From NCBI RefSeq assembly GCF_900187295.1, contig NZ_LT906473.1, positions 372,001 through 436,000 of the forward strand: 64,000 bases of DNA. The letters run 5' to 3'. The stretch is from Corynebacterium cystitidis (GTDB taxonomy: Bacteria; Actinomycetota; Actinomycetes; Mycobacteriales; Mycobacteriaceae). How positions within the stretch are numbered: the stretch's first letter is position 1; the number at the start of each line of letters is the position of its first letter. A model generated the notes under the pieces. It was not told the origin of the DNA, searched no databases, and worked only from the letters and a program-made list of their open reading frames with translations. A program made the translations under genes and the position numbers. Shown here piece after piece: positions 41,502-51,160 of this stretch.

Positions 41502-43811
41502 CTAGGATTTCAACGCCTCAGGAAGTTGCGCCCTGCCGGTGATCTCAAGTTTCTTGTAAATACTCGTCAGGTGATACTCCACGGTTTTCGGCGACAAGGT
41601 AAGCTGCAGGGCGATCTCTCGGTTGGTTATTCCATCCGCCGCAAGGTGAGCAATTTGTTCCTCTTGGGTAGTCAACCCCAAATGGTTGTGCACGTGCCCA
41701 CCAACTCCACCCACACGCCGCTCCTGATTACAGCGCGTCACCATCACGTGGGCCCCCATCTCGGCAAAGAGATCAGAAGCGCGGCCCAAAATATCGTCGG
41801 CATGCGAACGCCTGCCAATACGGCGCAGCAGCAAACCGTATTCGAACAAGATGCGGGCAGCATAGGCAGGCATCGCCGAGTGCTCAATGGCCACGGTGGC
41901 ATCGTCGAGAAGTGATAAAGCCCTAGCAGTCTGGCCTCGTTGAAGCAGAATTGAGGCGCGCGGAACCGAATTCTTCGCCCTCAGCGACGCTAAATTGGCG
42001 CTATTATTGCGTTGTTCCGCCTCAGTAATCACCCGGTCTGCGTCGGCAATGCGACCGGCACGTAGCAACGTTTGCGCATACACGTCCTCCCACGGCCAAA
42101 AGCCGGGCTGTTGCGTATCCACCCCTTCGACCGCCCGCTCCAAGTCTTCCGCTGCCCGCAATGATGTGGCCAAATCGAGCACATGCGCCGAAACGATCAT
42201 TTGCCCCATCGCCGCAGGAACCCGCTGAATTGTAAAAGCATCCGCACCGGGTGTAGCGCGATTGAGGTAAGACCGCGCTAAGCCCAGATTGCCCTCCATC
42301 GCCGCAATCAACGAACCGGTCCACAACAACCAGGGTTCCAGCAGCGCAACCCCATGCAACTCACACGAAGAAAGGCCACGTTCTACCACCGCCTTCGCAT
42401 CATTCCACTGGCCTAACACAAACAAGGCGCGGGCCAGCAGCGCATCGCGCCACAGTGCCACTGAGAGGGAACCACCAGGTACCGGGCGAAGCTGTTCACG
42501 GGCGGTGATCGGGTCATCGTCGGCAAGTGCCACCCACCCCATAAACATCTTCAATCGTTCATGCGAAATAGGGTGAGCAAAATCCGGCAGCTGGGGCGGG
42601 TAGGTGCGGTGCAGCAAAACAGTAGCGAAAATTTCATACACCTGGGCCTCTTCATATTCGACCGACCCCGGTGCGGTAAGCGACTGCGTATGCCTAGCCC
42701 GCTGAAGCAAACCGGAGGGATTCCACACCGCCAATTCATGCAGACAACCCGAAAGCGACTGGGCGGCATGGTCTTTCACTGGCCCAAGAAAAATCTCTGA
42801 CTGGTAGCGGTGGCCACCATACAACGCCACATACCCCGTCAACGAGTCCCGTAAATTAACGTTGACAGTGCCAGAACAGTCCTGCAAGAAAAGCTCCGCA
42901 GAAGCCAGATCAAGTGCCTCGGCGTGTTTTTCCGCCTTTGCCAACAGCAGCTTCTCGCGCTCTACCGGACTCGTCGCCCGAGGCGGGGAACCTGTGGCAG
43001 CTTGAGTCAGGGCGGCAAAGCGGGGATCACGGAACTCCGGGGTAGCCCCCGATTCTGTCAGCGCTATATCGATAATCCCTGCGGCGACGGCCTCGCCGAG
43101 CTTTTCCTGTTCAAGAGGACGCGAATAAAGAGCGCGCCGAGTGTCATCGCCAAGCCCTGCGGTCGCATGCTCACATTCGTGGTACCAGGCTTGCGGGAAT
43201 TTCAACGTCGCATTTGCATCCGACCACTGATCGCGGGGTGTGGCCTGGAGAAGTTCCGCAATATAATCGGGGCGCCCTCCGGTAGCGCGGTGCACATCTT
43301 CAACAAGCAGCGCAGGAAGTTTGGTTCCAACAAGGGTGCGCACGAACTGATCAGTTTCTGGGAGCGTAAACGGGGCCAGCGCAATAATGTCATCGGCGAA
43401 TTCATGCACGCGTTGCGACGACACCGTGGCAACAACCCGCAAGCCACCGCGCTTCGTGCTCTCCACGACCCACCGCAGGGACTGTTCATCCGCGCGGTCA
43501 AGATCGTGGATGAGAACAGCAGCGCCGGTATCATGCTGAATCTGCCGCTGTAAAGCCCCGTGGTGTGCCGATTCCCACGGCAAAGCCGAAACAACACGAA
43601 CACGGTCCTGTGGGAGGTGGGTAGCCAGGCGGTTGAGGAACCGGCGGGCACCTACTCCGGGCACGATCGGGATAATGACTAAGCGCTGCGGGTGTGTATC
43701 AAGGATCTCGAGGATCGAGGCGATCACGCGGCCACGCAGCACTTCGTCTCTATGGATATCGGACACTTTTGATAGCACTGACTTGCCTGGTTGCGAATTA
43801 TTTCCAGCCAT
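41502..43811 (-). CDS. pcaO: LAL-type LuxR-family regulator, PcaO-like
   Basis: A 769-residue regulator: N-terminal ATPase-like domain, long helical TPR-like middle, C-terminal LuxR HTH (LTTQEEQIAHLAADGITNRE and LSPKTVEYHLTSIYKKL). The P-loop is degenerate: PGVGARRF (residues 51-58) has Arg where Lys is expected. The Walker-B-like strand is AAVLIHDLDRADE. In C. glutamicum PcaO activates pcaHG and is described as having an atypical ATP site. ATG 43811 lies 20 bp after pcaD in the unit pcaR-pcaF-pcaD-pcaO. It is a close paralogue of the regulator at 62123. Confidence 0.9.
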   Translation of the reverse strand: MAGNNSQPGKSVLSKVSDIHRDEVLRGRVIASILEILDTHPQRLVIIPIVPGVGARRFLNRLATHLPQDRVRVVSALPWESAHHGALQRQIQHDTGAAVLIHDLDRADEQSLRWVVESTKRGGLRVVATVSSQRVHEFADDIIALAPFTLPETDQFVRTLVGTKLPALLVEDVHRATGGRPDYIAELLQATPRDQWSDANATLKFPQAWYHECEHATAGLGDDTRRALYSRPLEQEKLGEAVAAGIIDIALTESGATPEFRDPRFAALTQAATGSPPRATSPVEREKLLLAKAEKHAEALDLASAELFLQDCSGTVNVNLRDSLTGYVALYGGHRYQSEIFLGPVKDHAAQSLSGCLHELAVWNPSGLLQRARHTQSLTAPGSVEYEEAQVYEIFATVLLHRTYPPQLPDFAHPISHERLKMFMGWVALADDDPITAREQLRPVPGGSLSVALWRDALLARALFVLGQWNDAKAVVERGLSSCELHGVALLEPWLLWTGSLIAAMEGNLGLARSYLNRATPGADAFTIQRVPAAMGQMIVSAHVLDLATSLRAAEDLERAVEGVDTQQPGFWPWEDVYAQTLLRAGRIADADRVITEAEQRNNSANLASLRAKNSVPRASILLQRGQTARALSLLDDATVAIEHSAMPAYAARILFEYGLLLRRIGRRSHADDILGRASDLFAEMGAHVMVTRCNQERRVGGVGGHVHNHLGLTTQEEQIAHLAADGITNREIALQLTLSPKTVEYHLTSIYKKLEITGRAQLPEALKS

Positions 43812-43831
43812 GTCAGTTCCTGATCCACCAA

Positions 43832-44596
43832 CTACAGGAAGGCTTGCAAAGCCTGCGTGAACTCGGCAGGAGATTCCAGGGTGGGAACGTGCGCGCCGGG
43901 CACAACCACACTTGTCGACGAGCCTGACACTCCTGCGGCGATCGCGGAGACAACCTGTGGCGGAGTTGACTGGTCACCGTCTCCGGCGATGGTGAGCACC
44001 GGGCAGGCGATTTTACCAAGTGAATCTGTGAAATCCCACGTGCTCAGCGCATCCGAGCACTGCGCGTATCCTTCACCACTGGTGCTCAGGATCATGTCGC
44101 GGGCCTCAGCAACGGTACTGGGGTTCTTGTCCGCATAATCGGGAGTGAACCAGAGACCTACAACCCCATCGACCATCGGATCAAGGCCCTCACGGCGCGT
44201 CAGCTCAGCGCGCGGAACCCATTTCTCAGGGCCACCAAAATACGCTGCGGTGCAGCAGAACACTGCTTTGGTCACCTGCGGACAGTGGGCCGCCAGATAC
44301 TGTGCAATCGCACCACCTAAAGACAACCCGATCACTGCGAACTCTTCAACATCCAGCTGGTTGAGAGTGTGGAGCACATCATCCGCCAGGTCCGCCATGG
44401 TGGTCACCCCGGGTGTTACATCAGCAACAGGTGAATCCCCGTGGCCTCGATGGTTGACAGCGATGATGCGGTAGTCGTCGGCAAGTGCCTTAAACTGCGG
44501 GGCCCACATCGCTGTGGTTGACGCGATGGACCCGAGAAAAACAAGTGTGCGGGAACTATTCTTGTTACCTAGTTCAACGTGGTCAAGGGTGATCAT
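43832..44596 (-). CDS. pcaD: Beta-ketoadipate enol-lactone hydrolase
   Basis: A 254-residue alpha/beta hydrolase. The nucleophile elbow is GLSLGG (Ser about 92), the acid Asp lies in IAGDGDQSTPP and the His in VPGAHVPTLESP. VFLGSIASTTAMW is the oxyanion loop typical of PcaD. It makes beta-ketoadipate, where the protocatechuate and catechol branches meet. Second last gene in the minus-strand unit, 6 bp after pcaF. Confidence 0.94.
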   Translation of the reverse strand: MITLDHVELGNKNSSRTLVFLGSIASTTAMWAPQFKALADDYRIIAVNHRGHGDSPVADVTPGVTTMADLADDVLHTLNQLDVEEFAVIGLSLGGAIAQYLAAHCPQVTKAVFCCTAAYFGGPEKWVPRAELTRREGLDPMVDGVVGLWFTPDYADKNPSTVAEARDMILSTSGEGYAQCSDALSTWDFTDSLGKIACPVLTIAGDGDQSTPPQVVSAIAAGVSGSSTSVVVPGAHVPTLESPAEFTQALQAFL

Positions 44597-44602
44597 CGTG
44601 GG

Positions 44603-45832
44603 TTACTCCTTCTCAATAACTGCGGCAAGGCCCTGTCCGCCACCAATACACATGGTAACTAGGGCGCGGCGAGCGTCGGTACGTGCCATGCGGTGTGATG
44701 CAGTGACCAGCATCCTAGCTCCCGTGGCACCCACGGGGTGGCCAAGGGAAATACCAGAGCCTTGGGGGTTCAGGCGCGGATCATCAGCCGAAATGCCCCA
44801 CTCATCGAGACAGGCCAGAGCTTGGGCCGCGAATGCCTCGTTGAGCTCAATCACATCGATATCGTCAAAGGTTAGGCCCAGCCGGTTGAACAGTTTCTCG
44901 GTGGCCGCCACCGGGCCAATCCCCATCGTCTCTGGCGCGACACCTGCGACAGACCAGCCTTTGAGCGACACCATTGGTGTCAGCCCGAGCTCCTCAGCCT
45001 TCGCGCGGGTGGTCACAATCATGGCGGCAGCACCGTCGTTTTGGCCCGATGCGTTACCGGCGGTGACTGTCGCCTCCTCATCCTGGCGGCCCATCACTGG
45101 CCGCAGGCGCGCCAGCGACTCCAGCGTAGTTTCTGGGCGGATGTGTTCGTCCTTGTCCACAACGATAGGATCGCCTTTGCGCTGCGGGACCGAAACCGGG
45201 ACGATCTCATCGTCGAAAAGCCCGTCTTCTTGCGCCTGAGCTGCGCGCATGTGAGAGTTGTATGCCATTTCGTCTTGGATGTCCCGGGCGATGGAATAAT
45301 CGCGGCGCAGATTCTCCGCGGTTTCAATCATGCCACCGGGAATGGGGTGGTTTTTCCCGCCAGCCTTCTCGCGGCCTTCAGCAAGGCGGTCATGCAACAC
45401 CATGTCGCCGCCCTTCTTGCCCCACCGAATGTCTGCGTCGATGGTGTACTCCGTACGCGACATCGATTCCGCACCACCGGCGATAATCAGGTCTGCGGCC
45501 CCGGAAGAGATATGGGCGGCAGCTGTGGCTACTGCCTGCAAGCCGGAACCACAGCGTCGATCGAGCTGCATGCCCGGAACAGACTCGCCGAGGCCCGCGT
45601 CCAAAGCAACCACGCGCCCGAGGGCAGGGGCAGAACCCCCGGGGGAGGCCTGGCCAAGAATCAGATCATCAACCTGGCCCGGTTGGAGACCAGACTCGTC
45701 GAGTACTGCCTTGACAACGGTCACGGCAAGATTTTGGACCGGGACGGAGACAAAGGCGCCTCCGTAGCGGCCGACCGGGGTGCGCTTAGGATTGCAAAGA
45801 ACGATATCCGTGGGGTTGTTAGAGCAGGTCAT
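44603..45832 (-). CDS. pcaF: Beta-ketoadipyl-CoA thiolase
   Basis: A 409-residue thiolase. Catalytic Cys in QLDRRCGSGLQA, His in NEAFAAQAL region and the C-terminal Cys in ALVTMCIGGGQG. It splits beta-ketoadipyl-CoA to succinyl-CoA and acetyl-CoA, the last step. The ATG at 45832 has AAAGGAT 7-8 nt upstream and overlaps the pcaR stop (ATGA). The open frame to 45886 is not used. Confidence 0.94.
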   Translation of the reverse strand: MTCSNNPTDIVLCNPKRTPVGRYGGAFVSVPVQNLAVTVVKAVLDESGLQPGQVDDLILGQASPGGSAPALGRVVALDAGLGESVPGMQLDRRCGSGLQAVATAAAHISSGAADLIIAGGAESMSRTEYTIDADIRWGKKGGDMVLHDRLAEGREKAGGKNHPIPGGMIETAENLRRDYSIARDIQDEMAYNSHMRAAQAQEDGLFDDEIVPVSVPQRKGDPIVVDKDEHIRPETTLESLARLRPVMGRQDEEATVTAGNASGQNDGAAAMIVTTRAKAEELGLTPMVSLKGWSVAGVAPETMGIGPVAATEKLFNRLGLTFDDIDVIELNEAFAAQALACLDEWGISADDPRLNPQGSGISLGHPVGATGARMLVTASHRMARTDARRALVTMCIGGGQGLAAVIEKE

Positions 45833-46611
45833 GGGTAGATCCTTTCGAGGTGTGCAGCGTGGATGTCGGTTGAGATTGTCGCGCATGTAGATTTCAGCGC
45901 AGGGATGAAGTTGTTGATGATGAATTCGGGGGTGTGGGCCGCAGCCGGCGTCGAGATATTAACGGCAGCAACTGTCGTGCCATTGCTATCACGCACGGGA
46001 GCCGCCACAGACCGCAAACCGAGTTCAAGTTCTTGATCGACTAGTGAATAGCCTTGGTTTTTCACCCGAGCCAGTTCGCTCTCTAGCTGGTTGGGCGTAG
46101 TCAACGTTTTAGGGGTGAGGGCTTCGAAGGGGGCTTGTTTCAGGTAGTGGTCAATCTCTTCTTCTGATCTGTCGGCGAGGAGAACGCGCCCCATTGATGT
46201 TGCGTAGGCAGGAAAGCGGGTGCCGATGGTGATGGAGACTGCCATGATGCGCCGGATTGGAACGCGCCCGACATATAACACATCGCCGTGATCCAGGATA
46301 GACAGTGAGCACGACTCATCGACGGTGTGGGCGAGCTTTTCCAGGTGGGGTTGGGCTATCTCGGGAAGGCCTAACGACGAGAGGTAGGAGTAGCCGAGTT
46401 CTAGGGTTTTGGGGGTAAGCCAAAAGAGTGAGCCGTCAGTGTCTGCATAGCCTTCTTCAACCAGGGTGTGCAGAAAACGTCGCGCTGTTGCGCGGGCGAG
46501 GCCCGTCGATTCGGCGACCTGGGCCACTGTCTGGCGAGGACGATCTGTGCCGAAAGAGCTGATCACGGCAAGTCCTCTGGTGAGGGACTGAACGGGTGGT
46601 GGGGGAGGCAC
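45829..46611 (-). CDS. pcaR: IclR-family regulator PcaR
   Basis: About 260 residues. The N-terminal winged helix has SLTRGLAVISSFG, TVAQVAESTGLARATARRFL and HTLVEEGYAD; the IclR effector domain follows with LGLPEIAQPHLEKLAH and SLVDQELELGLRSVAAPV. GTG 46611 is chosen because AAGGAG lies exactly 5 nt upstream; the frame extends to 46695 but a TATAGT -10 element lies inside that part. Divergent from pcaI, with a perfect inverted repeat between them as likely operator. It probably senses beta-ketoadipate. Confidence 0.9.
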   Translation of the reverse strand: MPPPPPVQSLTRGLAVISSFGTDRPRQTVAQVAESTGLARATARRFLHTLVEEGYADTDGSLFWLTPKTLELGYSYLSSLGLPEIAQPHLEKLAHTVDESCSLSILDHGDVLYVGRVPIRRIMAVSITIGTRFPAYATSMGRVLLADRSEEEIDHYLKQAPFEALTPKTLTTPNQLESELARVKNQGYSLVDQELELGLRSVAAPVRDSNGTTVAAVNISTPAAAHTPEFIINNFIPALKSTCATISTDIHAAHLERIYP

Positions 46612-46689
46612 TAATACTCCTTCCGGGTGATTGTTGGTACTTGGGCGATCGATGCGGGGTTCTGGCTTACCCACCACTATACCCAAAAA

Positions 46690-46704
46690 GTTCACTGGGT
46701 GAAC
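46690..46704. promoter_or_regulatory. PcaR-type operator between pcaR and pcaI
   Basis: GTTCACTGGGTGAAC is a perfect 6-3-6 inverted repeat. It lies upstream of the TATAGT -10 element of pcaR and 37 bp before the pcaI ATG, so it can control both promoters. Confidence 0.75.
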
Positions 46705-46741
46705 TCTTGTGCAACTAGCGAACAGGCGTTAGGGTGGAGAC

Positions 46742-47485
46742 ATGCTTGATAAAACAGTAACTTCAGCACAGGAAGCGGTAGCTGACATCGCAGACGGTGC
46801 TTCGATCGCGGTGGGCGGTTTCGGTCTCGTGGGGATACCTGCCCGCCTCATCGACGCGCTTCGTGAAAACGGTGCCGGCTCGCTCACCATCATTTCTAAC
46901 AACCTGGGTACTGACGACTTCGGTCTCGGCCTCCTGCTCAAGGACGGGAAAATTACCCGCTCGATCGGCTCCTATATCGGTTCCAATCAAGAGTACGCAC
47001 GCCAATACCTCAGCGGAGAGCTCACAGTGGAGTTCACACCCCAAGGCACCTTGGCGGAAAGGATGCGCGCCGGTGGTGCGGGCATCCCGGCGTTTTATAC
47101 GAAGGCGGGCGTGGGAACCCAGCTTGCTGAAGGTGGCATCCCAACCCGCTACAACGAGGACGGGACCATCGCTGAGTATTCAAAGCCGAAAGAAACCCGT
47201 GAGTTCAACGGCGAGGTCTATGTGATGGAGGAAGGCATCCGTGCAGATTTCGCATTCGTGCATGCGGCCAAAGCGGACCGCTACGGCAATCTCGTGTTTT
47301 CCAAAACGGCCCAAAACTTCAATCCCGATGCTGCAATGAGCGGCAGGATCACCATCGTCCAGGCAGAAGAGCTTGTCGACGAGATCACTCCGACTGAGAT
47401 TCATCTGCCCGGCATTTATGTCGACCGGGTAGTTGAAGTGGGGCCACAAGAAACAGGTATTGAGAATCGGACGGTGAGCAAATAA
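46742..47485 (+). CDS. pcaI: 3-Oxoadipate CoA-transferase subunit A
   Basis: A 247-residue class I CoA-transferase alpha subunit. The marks are [38 protein letters not shown] and the [18 protein letters not shown] stretch. With PcaJ it moves CoA from succinyl-CoA to beta-ketoadipate. GGTGGAG lies just before ATG 46742. Its last base overlaps pcaJ's ATG (TAATG). Confidence 0.94.
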   Translation: MLDKTVTSAQEAVADIADGASIAVGGFGLVGIPARLIDALRENGAGSLTIISNNLGTDDFGLGLLLKDGKITRSIGSYIGSNQEYARQYLSGELTVEFTPQGTLAERMRAGGAGIPAFYTKAGVGTQLAEGGIPTRYNEDGTIAEYSKPKETREFNGEVYVMEEGIRADFAFVHAAKADRYGNLVFSKTAQNFNPDAAMSGRITIVQAEELVDEITPTEIHLPGIYVDRVVEVGPQETGIENRTVSK

Positions 47486-48138
47486 TGACATGGACGCGTG
47501 AACAGATGGCAGCGCGCGCTGCCCAAGAACTAGAAAACGGCCAGTACGTCAATCTTGGCATCGGCATGCCAACCTTGATCCCTGGTTTCCTTCCTGAAGG
47601 CCTTGAAGTTGTCCTGCATTCTGAAAACGGCATCCTCGGGGTTGGCCCGTACCCGGCAGACGACGCTGTAGATCCTGAAATGATCAACGCTGGAAAAGAA
47701 ACAATCACCGCAGCACCCGGCGCGTCATTCTTTTCTTCCTCCCAGTCTTTCGGGATGATCCGGTCCCGCGCGATCGACGTAGCTGTCTTAGGCGCGATGG
47801 AGGTCTCACAGTTTGGGGACCTGGCCAACTGGATGATCCCGGGCAAGATGGTCAAGGGTATGGGTGGGGCCATGGACCTTGTTCATGGTGCGAAAAAGAT
47901 CATCCTGATGATGGATCACGTGACCAAGAAGGGCGACAGCAAGATCCTGCCCGAGTGCAAACTGCCCCTGACGGGTGCAAAGTGCGTCGACCTAATTGTG
48001 ACCAATTACGCCGTCTTTGACGTTGACGCGAAGACCGGCTTAACGCTTGTTGAGCTTGCCGACGACGAAACTGTGGACTCAGTACGAGAAGTGACTGCAG
48101 CACCATTCACGGTTGCAGACAACCTCGCGACAACCTAA
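47485..48138 (+). CDS. pcaJ: 3-Oxoadipate CoA-transferase subunit B
   Basis: 217 residues with the family I active site SENG ([14 protein letters not shown], Glu about 52), which forms the glutamyl-CoA intermediate. [16 protein letters not shown] precedes it and [12 protein letters not shown] follows. Translationally coupled to pcaI through a one-base overlap. catC follows 57 bp later on the same strand. Confidence 0.95.
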   Translation: MTWTREQMAARAAQELENGQYVNLGIGMPTLIPGFLPEGLEVVLHSENGILGVGPYPADDAVDPEMINAGKETITAAPGASFFSSSQSFGMIRSRAIDVAVLGAMEVSQFGDLANWMIPGKMVKGMGGAMDLVHGAKKIILMMDHVTKKGDSKILPECKLPLTGAKCVDLIVTNYAVFDVDAKTGLTLVELADDETVDSVREVTAAPFTVADNLATT

Positions 48139-48195
48139 GACACCCTAAGACCACTACCCTAAGATCAACAACACACCACGAAAAGTAGGAGAGCA

Positions 48196-48486
48196 ATGCT
48201 ATTTCTTGCCCGGATGGATGTCAGCTTCCCTGACAATCTGACTGCCGATGAGATCGCCGACTACCAAGCCCGCGAAAAGGAATACTCCGGTAACCTGCAG
48301 GTCGCAGGAACCATGAAAGGGATCTGGCGCGTCGTCGGAGAGTACGCCAACTACTCCATCTACGACGTCGAAAACACAGACCAGCTCCATGAGGTCTTCC
48401 AGGGATTCCCCATGTTCAAATACATGAAAATCAAAGTCACCCCTTTGGCAAAACACCCGAACTGGACGGATGCCTGCGCGTATTAG
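48196..48486 (+). CDS. catC: Muconolactone delta-isomerase
   Basis: A 96-residue ferredoxin-like-fold enzyme. The N-terminus MLFLARMDVSFPDNL, the middle GIWRVVGEYANYSIYDVE and LHEVFQGFPMFKYMKIKVTP are family hallmarks. It converts muconolactone to beta-ketoadipate enol-lactone. SD TAGGAG lies before ATG 48196. It is placed after pcaIJ rather than with catAB, 8 kb away, so it probably shares the PcaR-controlled transcript. Its end converges on the LAL regulator gene, 9 bp apart. Confidence 0.95.
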   Translation: MLFLARMDVSFPDNLTADEIADYQAREKEYSGNLQVAGTMKGIWRVVGEYANYSIYDVENTDQLHEVFQGFPMFKYMKIKVTPLAKHPNWTDACAY

Positions 48487-48495
48487 TGTGCGTCG

Positions 48496-51084
48496 TTAAG
48501 CGTCGAAGCGGCGTAACGCATTGCCTAACTCCGAGCGGTTGCGTACGCCAAGCTTCCGGTACACACGCGTCAGGTGATACTCCACCGTCTTCGGCGACAA
48601 AAACAGAGCCGTAGCCACATCTTTATTGGAGCTACCCTCAGCAACGAGGGTAGCTATTTCCTTTTCCTGCGGGGTCAGCCCCTGTTCCGAAGGGATGCGG
48701 GAACCAAGACCTCCAGCGCGGCGTTCTCTCCCACACCGGGCGACCATATTATCGGCCCCCATCGCCAGGAAGTACTCGCTGGCCCTGGCGAAGAGATCGT
48801 CGGCAAGCTTCCTTTTACCTAAACGGCGCAGCGCCTGGCCATAATCGAAAAGAACACGGGCAGAATACAGCGGCAGCGAGAGCGTCTCAATCATGTCCAA
48901 AGCCTCATCAAATTTTGCCACCCCGGTCTGGTGCTGCCCCCGGGCAAACGCGAGACGCCCTTCCGACATAGACAGTTTGGCTTGAGCTGACACCACCGGA
49001 GCAGACCGGATACGATCGCCGACCTGACCGATGAGCGCTTCGGCCTCATCGAGTTGACCACTGTTGACCAGGTGTGATGCCCAAATATCGCGCCACGGCC
49101 AAAAACCAGGTTGAGCGGTATCCACCGTGTCACTGAGGTTGCTAAGAAAAGTCCCGGCGCGTTGCATAGCAGCTGAATCCTGCTGAGAGTACGCGATATA
49201 GAGTCGCGCCATCGCAGAAGGGATTTGCTGAATGGGAAAAGCATCATTGCTTAGATTAACTTGCCTGCTGTATAGCGACATCAAGGACTGGTCTCCGCGT
49301 AATCCAGCCACAACGCTGGCGCTCCACAGCAGCAAAGGCTCTAAGAAACTAATACCGTAGCGTTCGCACCGGGCCAAACCCCGCTCTACTGCATTCTCGG
49401 CGTTGATGAGATCGCCCAACAGCAGGTAGGAGCGGGCACGCCACGCGTCCATCCAGGCCGCGATCCGCTCAGAGCCCTTTCCGTGGGCGTCGACGGAAAG
49501 ATGCTGCCGTGCAGCGAAAGGATTATCGTGAACTAAATAAATCCAGCCGGCCGCCATGTGTCTGCGTTGCGCCATCGTTTCCGTTTCCCAGGCAAGGGGC
49601 GTCAAGTCGGGGATTTCATCGGTGCAGGCAGCAGTGCCAATTAAAGAAATGTAATGGGCCTCCGAACCAAGGGGTGATTCTGGCAACGCCCAGTGCGAGG
49701 TGGTCTGTGCCCATCGAACCACCTCAGAAGGTTGCCACTCACACAGGCTGAGAAGCACTTGGCGGCTTGCGGCGCGGGTGCGCAGTTGCGTATCTCCGCT
49801 TTCGGTGCTGTCCAGTTGAGACCATGATCGGTTGATCAGGTTCAGTGCATTACTCCGGTGACCTTGGTGCAGCGCCAGGTAACCACGAATCGAGTCAATG
49901 TGCGCATTAGGGGCAACACTGGTGAGTTGGCGAACATGCTGGTTGGCCTGGGGAATATCGGAATCTGCGATGAGCGCTTCGATCGCATTGAGATTGGCTT
50001 GGTCCTGGATTACGGGGCTTTGAGCAGTAACGGAGGCTTGGTGGTACACCTCGAAGGCTTGGCGCCAGTGCCCTGCGCTGGTGAGTTTTTCTGCGTGCTC
50101 AATCATCTGGCCAGCTAGGTCGTCGTTACCGCTAGACATGCTTTTGGCCCGGTGGAGTAGCGCCTGAGTGCTGTTATCGTGCCGGGTAAACCACTCACTG
50201 GCCTTTTTATGAAAATCACGAATCAACGCTGGCGGAGCCGAAGAACGCGCGACAGCAAGGTCAGTCGGGTGGACAAACGCAATGACACGGCCGCGACCCT
50301 GCGGCACCGACTGTAAAATCCCGCGCTCAATACTGGTAGTAACACCCTCACTACCACCGAGTATCGCAACTAATGCCTCGTAGCTGGATGTGACCGTAGC
50401 TGCTTGGGTGGCGTTAATCAGTACCGTGTTGCCCTGCGCACGCGCTTCGAAGGCCGTGCGCCAACGCCGGGGTACCGGCACGTAGGGGTGGGTGCTGCGC
50501 CAATGATCTTCCGAGGCAGCATCGAGCAAATCCCGAACCAGATCGGCGTTACCGTTGGTCACCTCGAGAATCTTCCAACACACTTCCGGTCGCAGATGCA
50601 CCGCGCGGCGTGACACCGCCATCGCGGCAATATCGCTGCTGCGCAGGGGAGGCAGATTGACCCGAAAATCTGCTAGTAAGTGGAAGTCTTCGTTCACTTC
50701 TGACAAATCGGTCGACCCCACGACAGCCGCAGTGGCCCGTGAAATGCTTTGCGACCACTCCAGTAACGCCCTGAGTGATTCCTGATCGGCCCACTGCACC
50801 TTTTCGACGATCAGCACGACCCGAACCTGGGGTTGATCAAGCTCGGAGAGATCCGCCACCCCAGCTTTTCTACACATGATGTCCACGAGCCAACCAGGGT
50901 CGTGAGCACGCCACGGGAGCGCGGACACCCGCACAAGTGTCCAGGTTTCCAATTCTCTTACGAGGCTGTCTACAGCGGAGTGCGCGTCGGACCCGGAAAT
51001 TGAAATGACCGAACAGCTTCCCGGTGTCAACGAAGTCACGTGAGTATAAATTCTGCGTGACTCATACCGTGCTGAGAAAGCCAT
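48496..51084 (-). CDS. benR: LAL-type LuxR-family regulator, probable BenR
   Basis: An 862-residue regulator: N-terminal ATPase-like domain, helical repeats, C-terminal LuxR HTH (LTPQEKEIATLVAEGSSNKD and LSPKTVEYHLTRVYRKLGV). The P-loop region reads SISGSDAHSAVDSL with no GKT/S, while a Walker-B-like RVVLIVEKVQWADQES remains, so ATP hydrolysis is doubtful. It lies 76 bp after benD on the same strand, the position of BenR in C. glutamicum, so control of benABCD is likely (inference from context). Diverged from the two other LAL proteins here. Confidence 0.82.
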   Translation of the reverse strand: MAFSARYESRRIYTHVTSLTPGSCSVISISGSDAHSAVDSLVRELETWTLVRVSALPWRAHDPGWLVDIMCRKAGVADLSELDQPQVRVVLIVEKVQWADQESLRALLEWSQSISRATAAVVGSTDLSEVNEDFHLLADFRVNLPPLRSSDIAAMAVSRRAVHLRPEVCWKILEVTNGNADLVRDLLDAASEDHWRSTHPYVPVPRRWRTAFEARAQGNTVLINATQAATVTSSYEALVAILGGSEGVTTSIERGILQSVPQGRGRVIAFVHPTDLAVARSSAPPALIRDFHKKASEWFTRHDNSTQALLHRAKSMSSGNDDLAGQMIEHAEKLTSAGHWRQAFEVYHQASVTAQSPVIQDQANLNAIEALIADSDIPQANQHVRQLTSVAPNAHIDSIRGYLALHQGHRSNALNLINRSWSQLDSTESGDTQLRTRAASRQVLLSLCEWQPSEVVRWAQTTSHWALPESPLGSEAHYISLIGTAACTDEIPDLTPLAWETETMAQRRHMAAGWIYLVHDNPFAARQHLSVDAHGKGSERIAAWMDAWRARSYLLLGDLINAENAVERGLARCERYGISFLEPLLLWSASVVAGLRGDQSLMSLYSRQVNLSNDAFPIQQIPSAMARLYIAYSQQDSAAMQRAGTFLSNLSDTVDTAQPGFWPWRDIWASHLVNSGQLDEAEALIGQVGDRIRSAPVVSAQAKLSMSEGRLAFARGQHQTGVAKFDEALDMIETLSLPLYSARVLFDYGQALRRLGKRKLADDLFARASEYFLAMGADNMVARCGRERRAGGLGSRIPSEQGLTPQEKEIATLVAEGSSNKDVATALFLSPKTVEYHLTRVYRKLGVRNRSELGNALRRFDA

Positions 51085-51125
51085 TTCAATATCCTATCGG
51101 AGCCAACGTCATCGTTCCGTTAGAC

Positions 51126-51156
51126 AGGCTAGGTCTCACACCGTGAGACCTAGCCT
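51126..51156 (-). terminator. 14-bp perfect hairpin after benD
   Basis: AGGCTAGGTCTCAC (51126-51139) and GTGAGACCTAGCCT (51143-51156) flank a 3-nt loop. It lies between benD and the LAL regulator gene. A T-run is poor on the minus strand, so it may reduce rather than end read-through. Confidence 0.7.
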
Positions 51157-51160
51157 TGGT

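Noticed and set aside
42924..43553. 209-codon antisense ORF over pcaO
   Set aside because: Opposite conserved LAL coding sequence; no start context.
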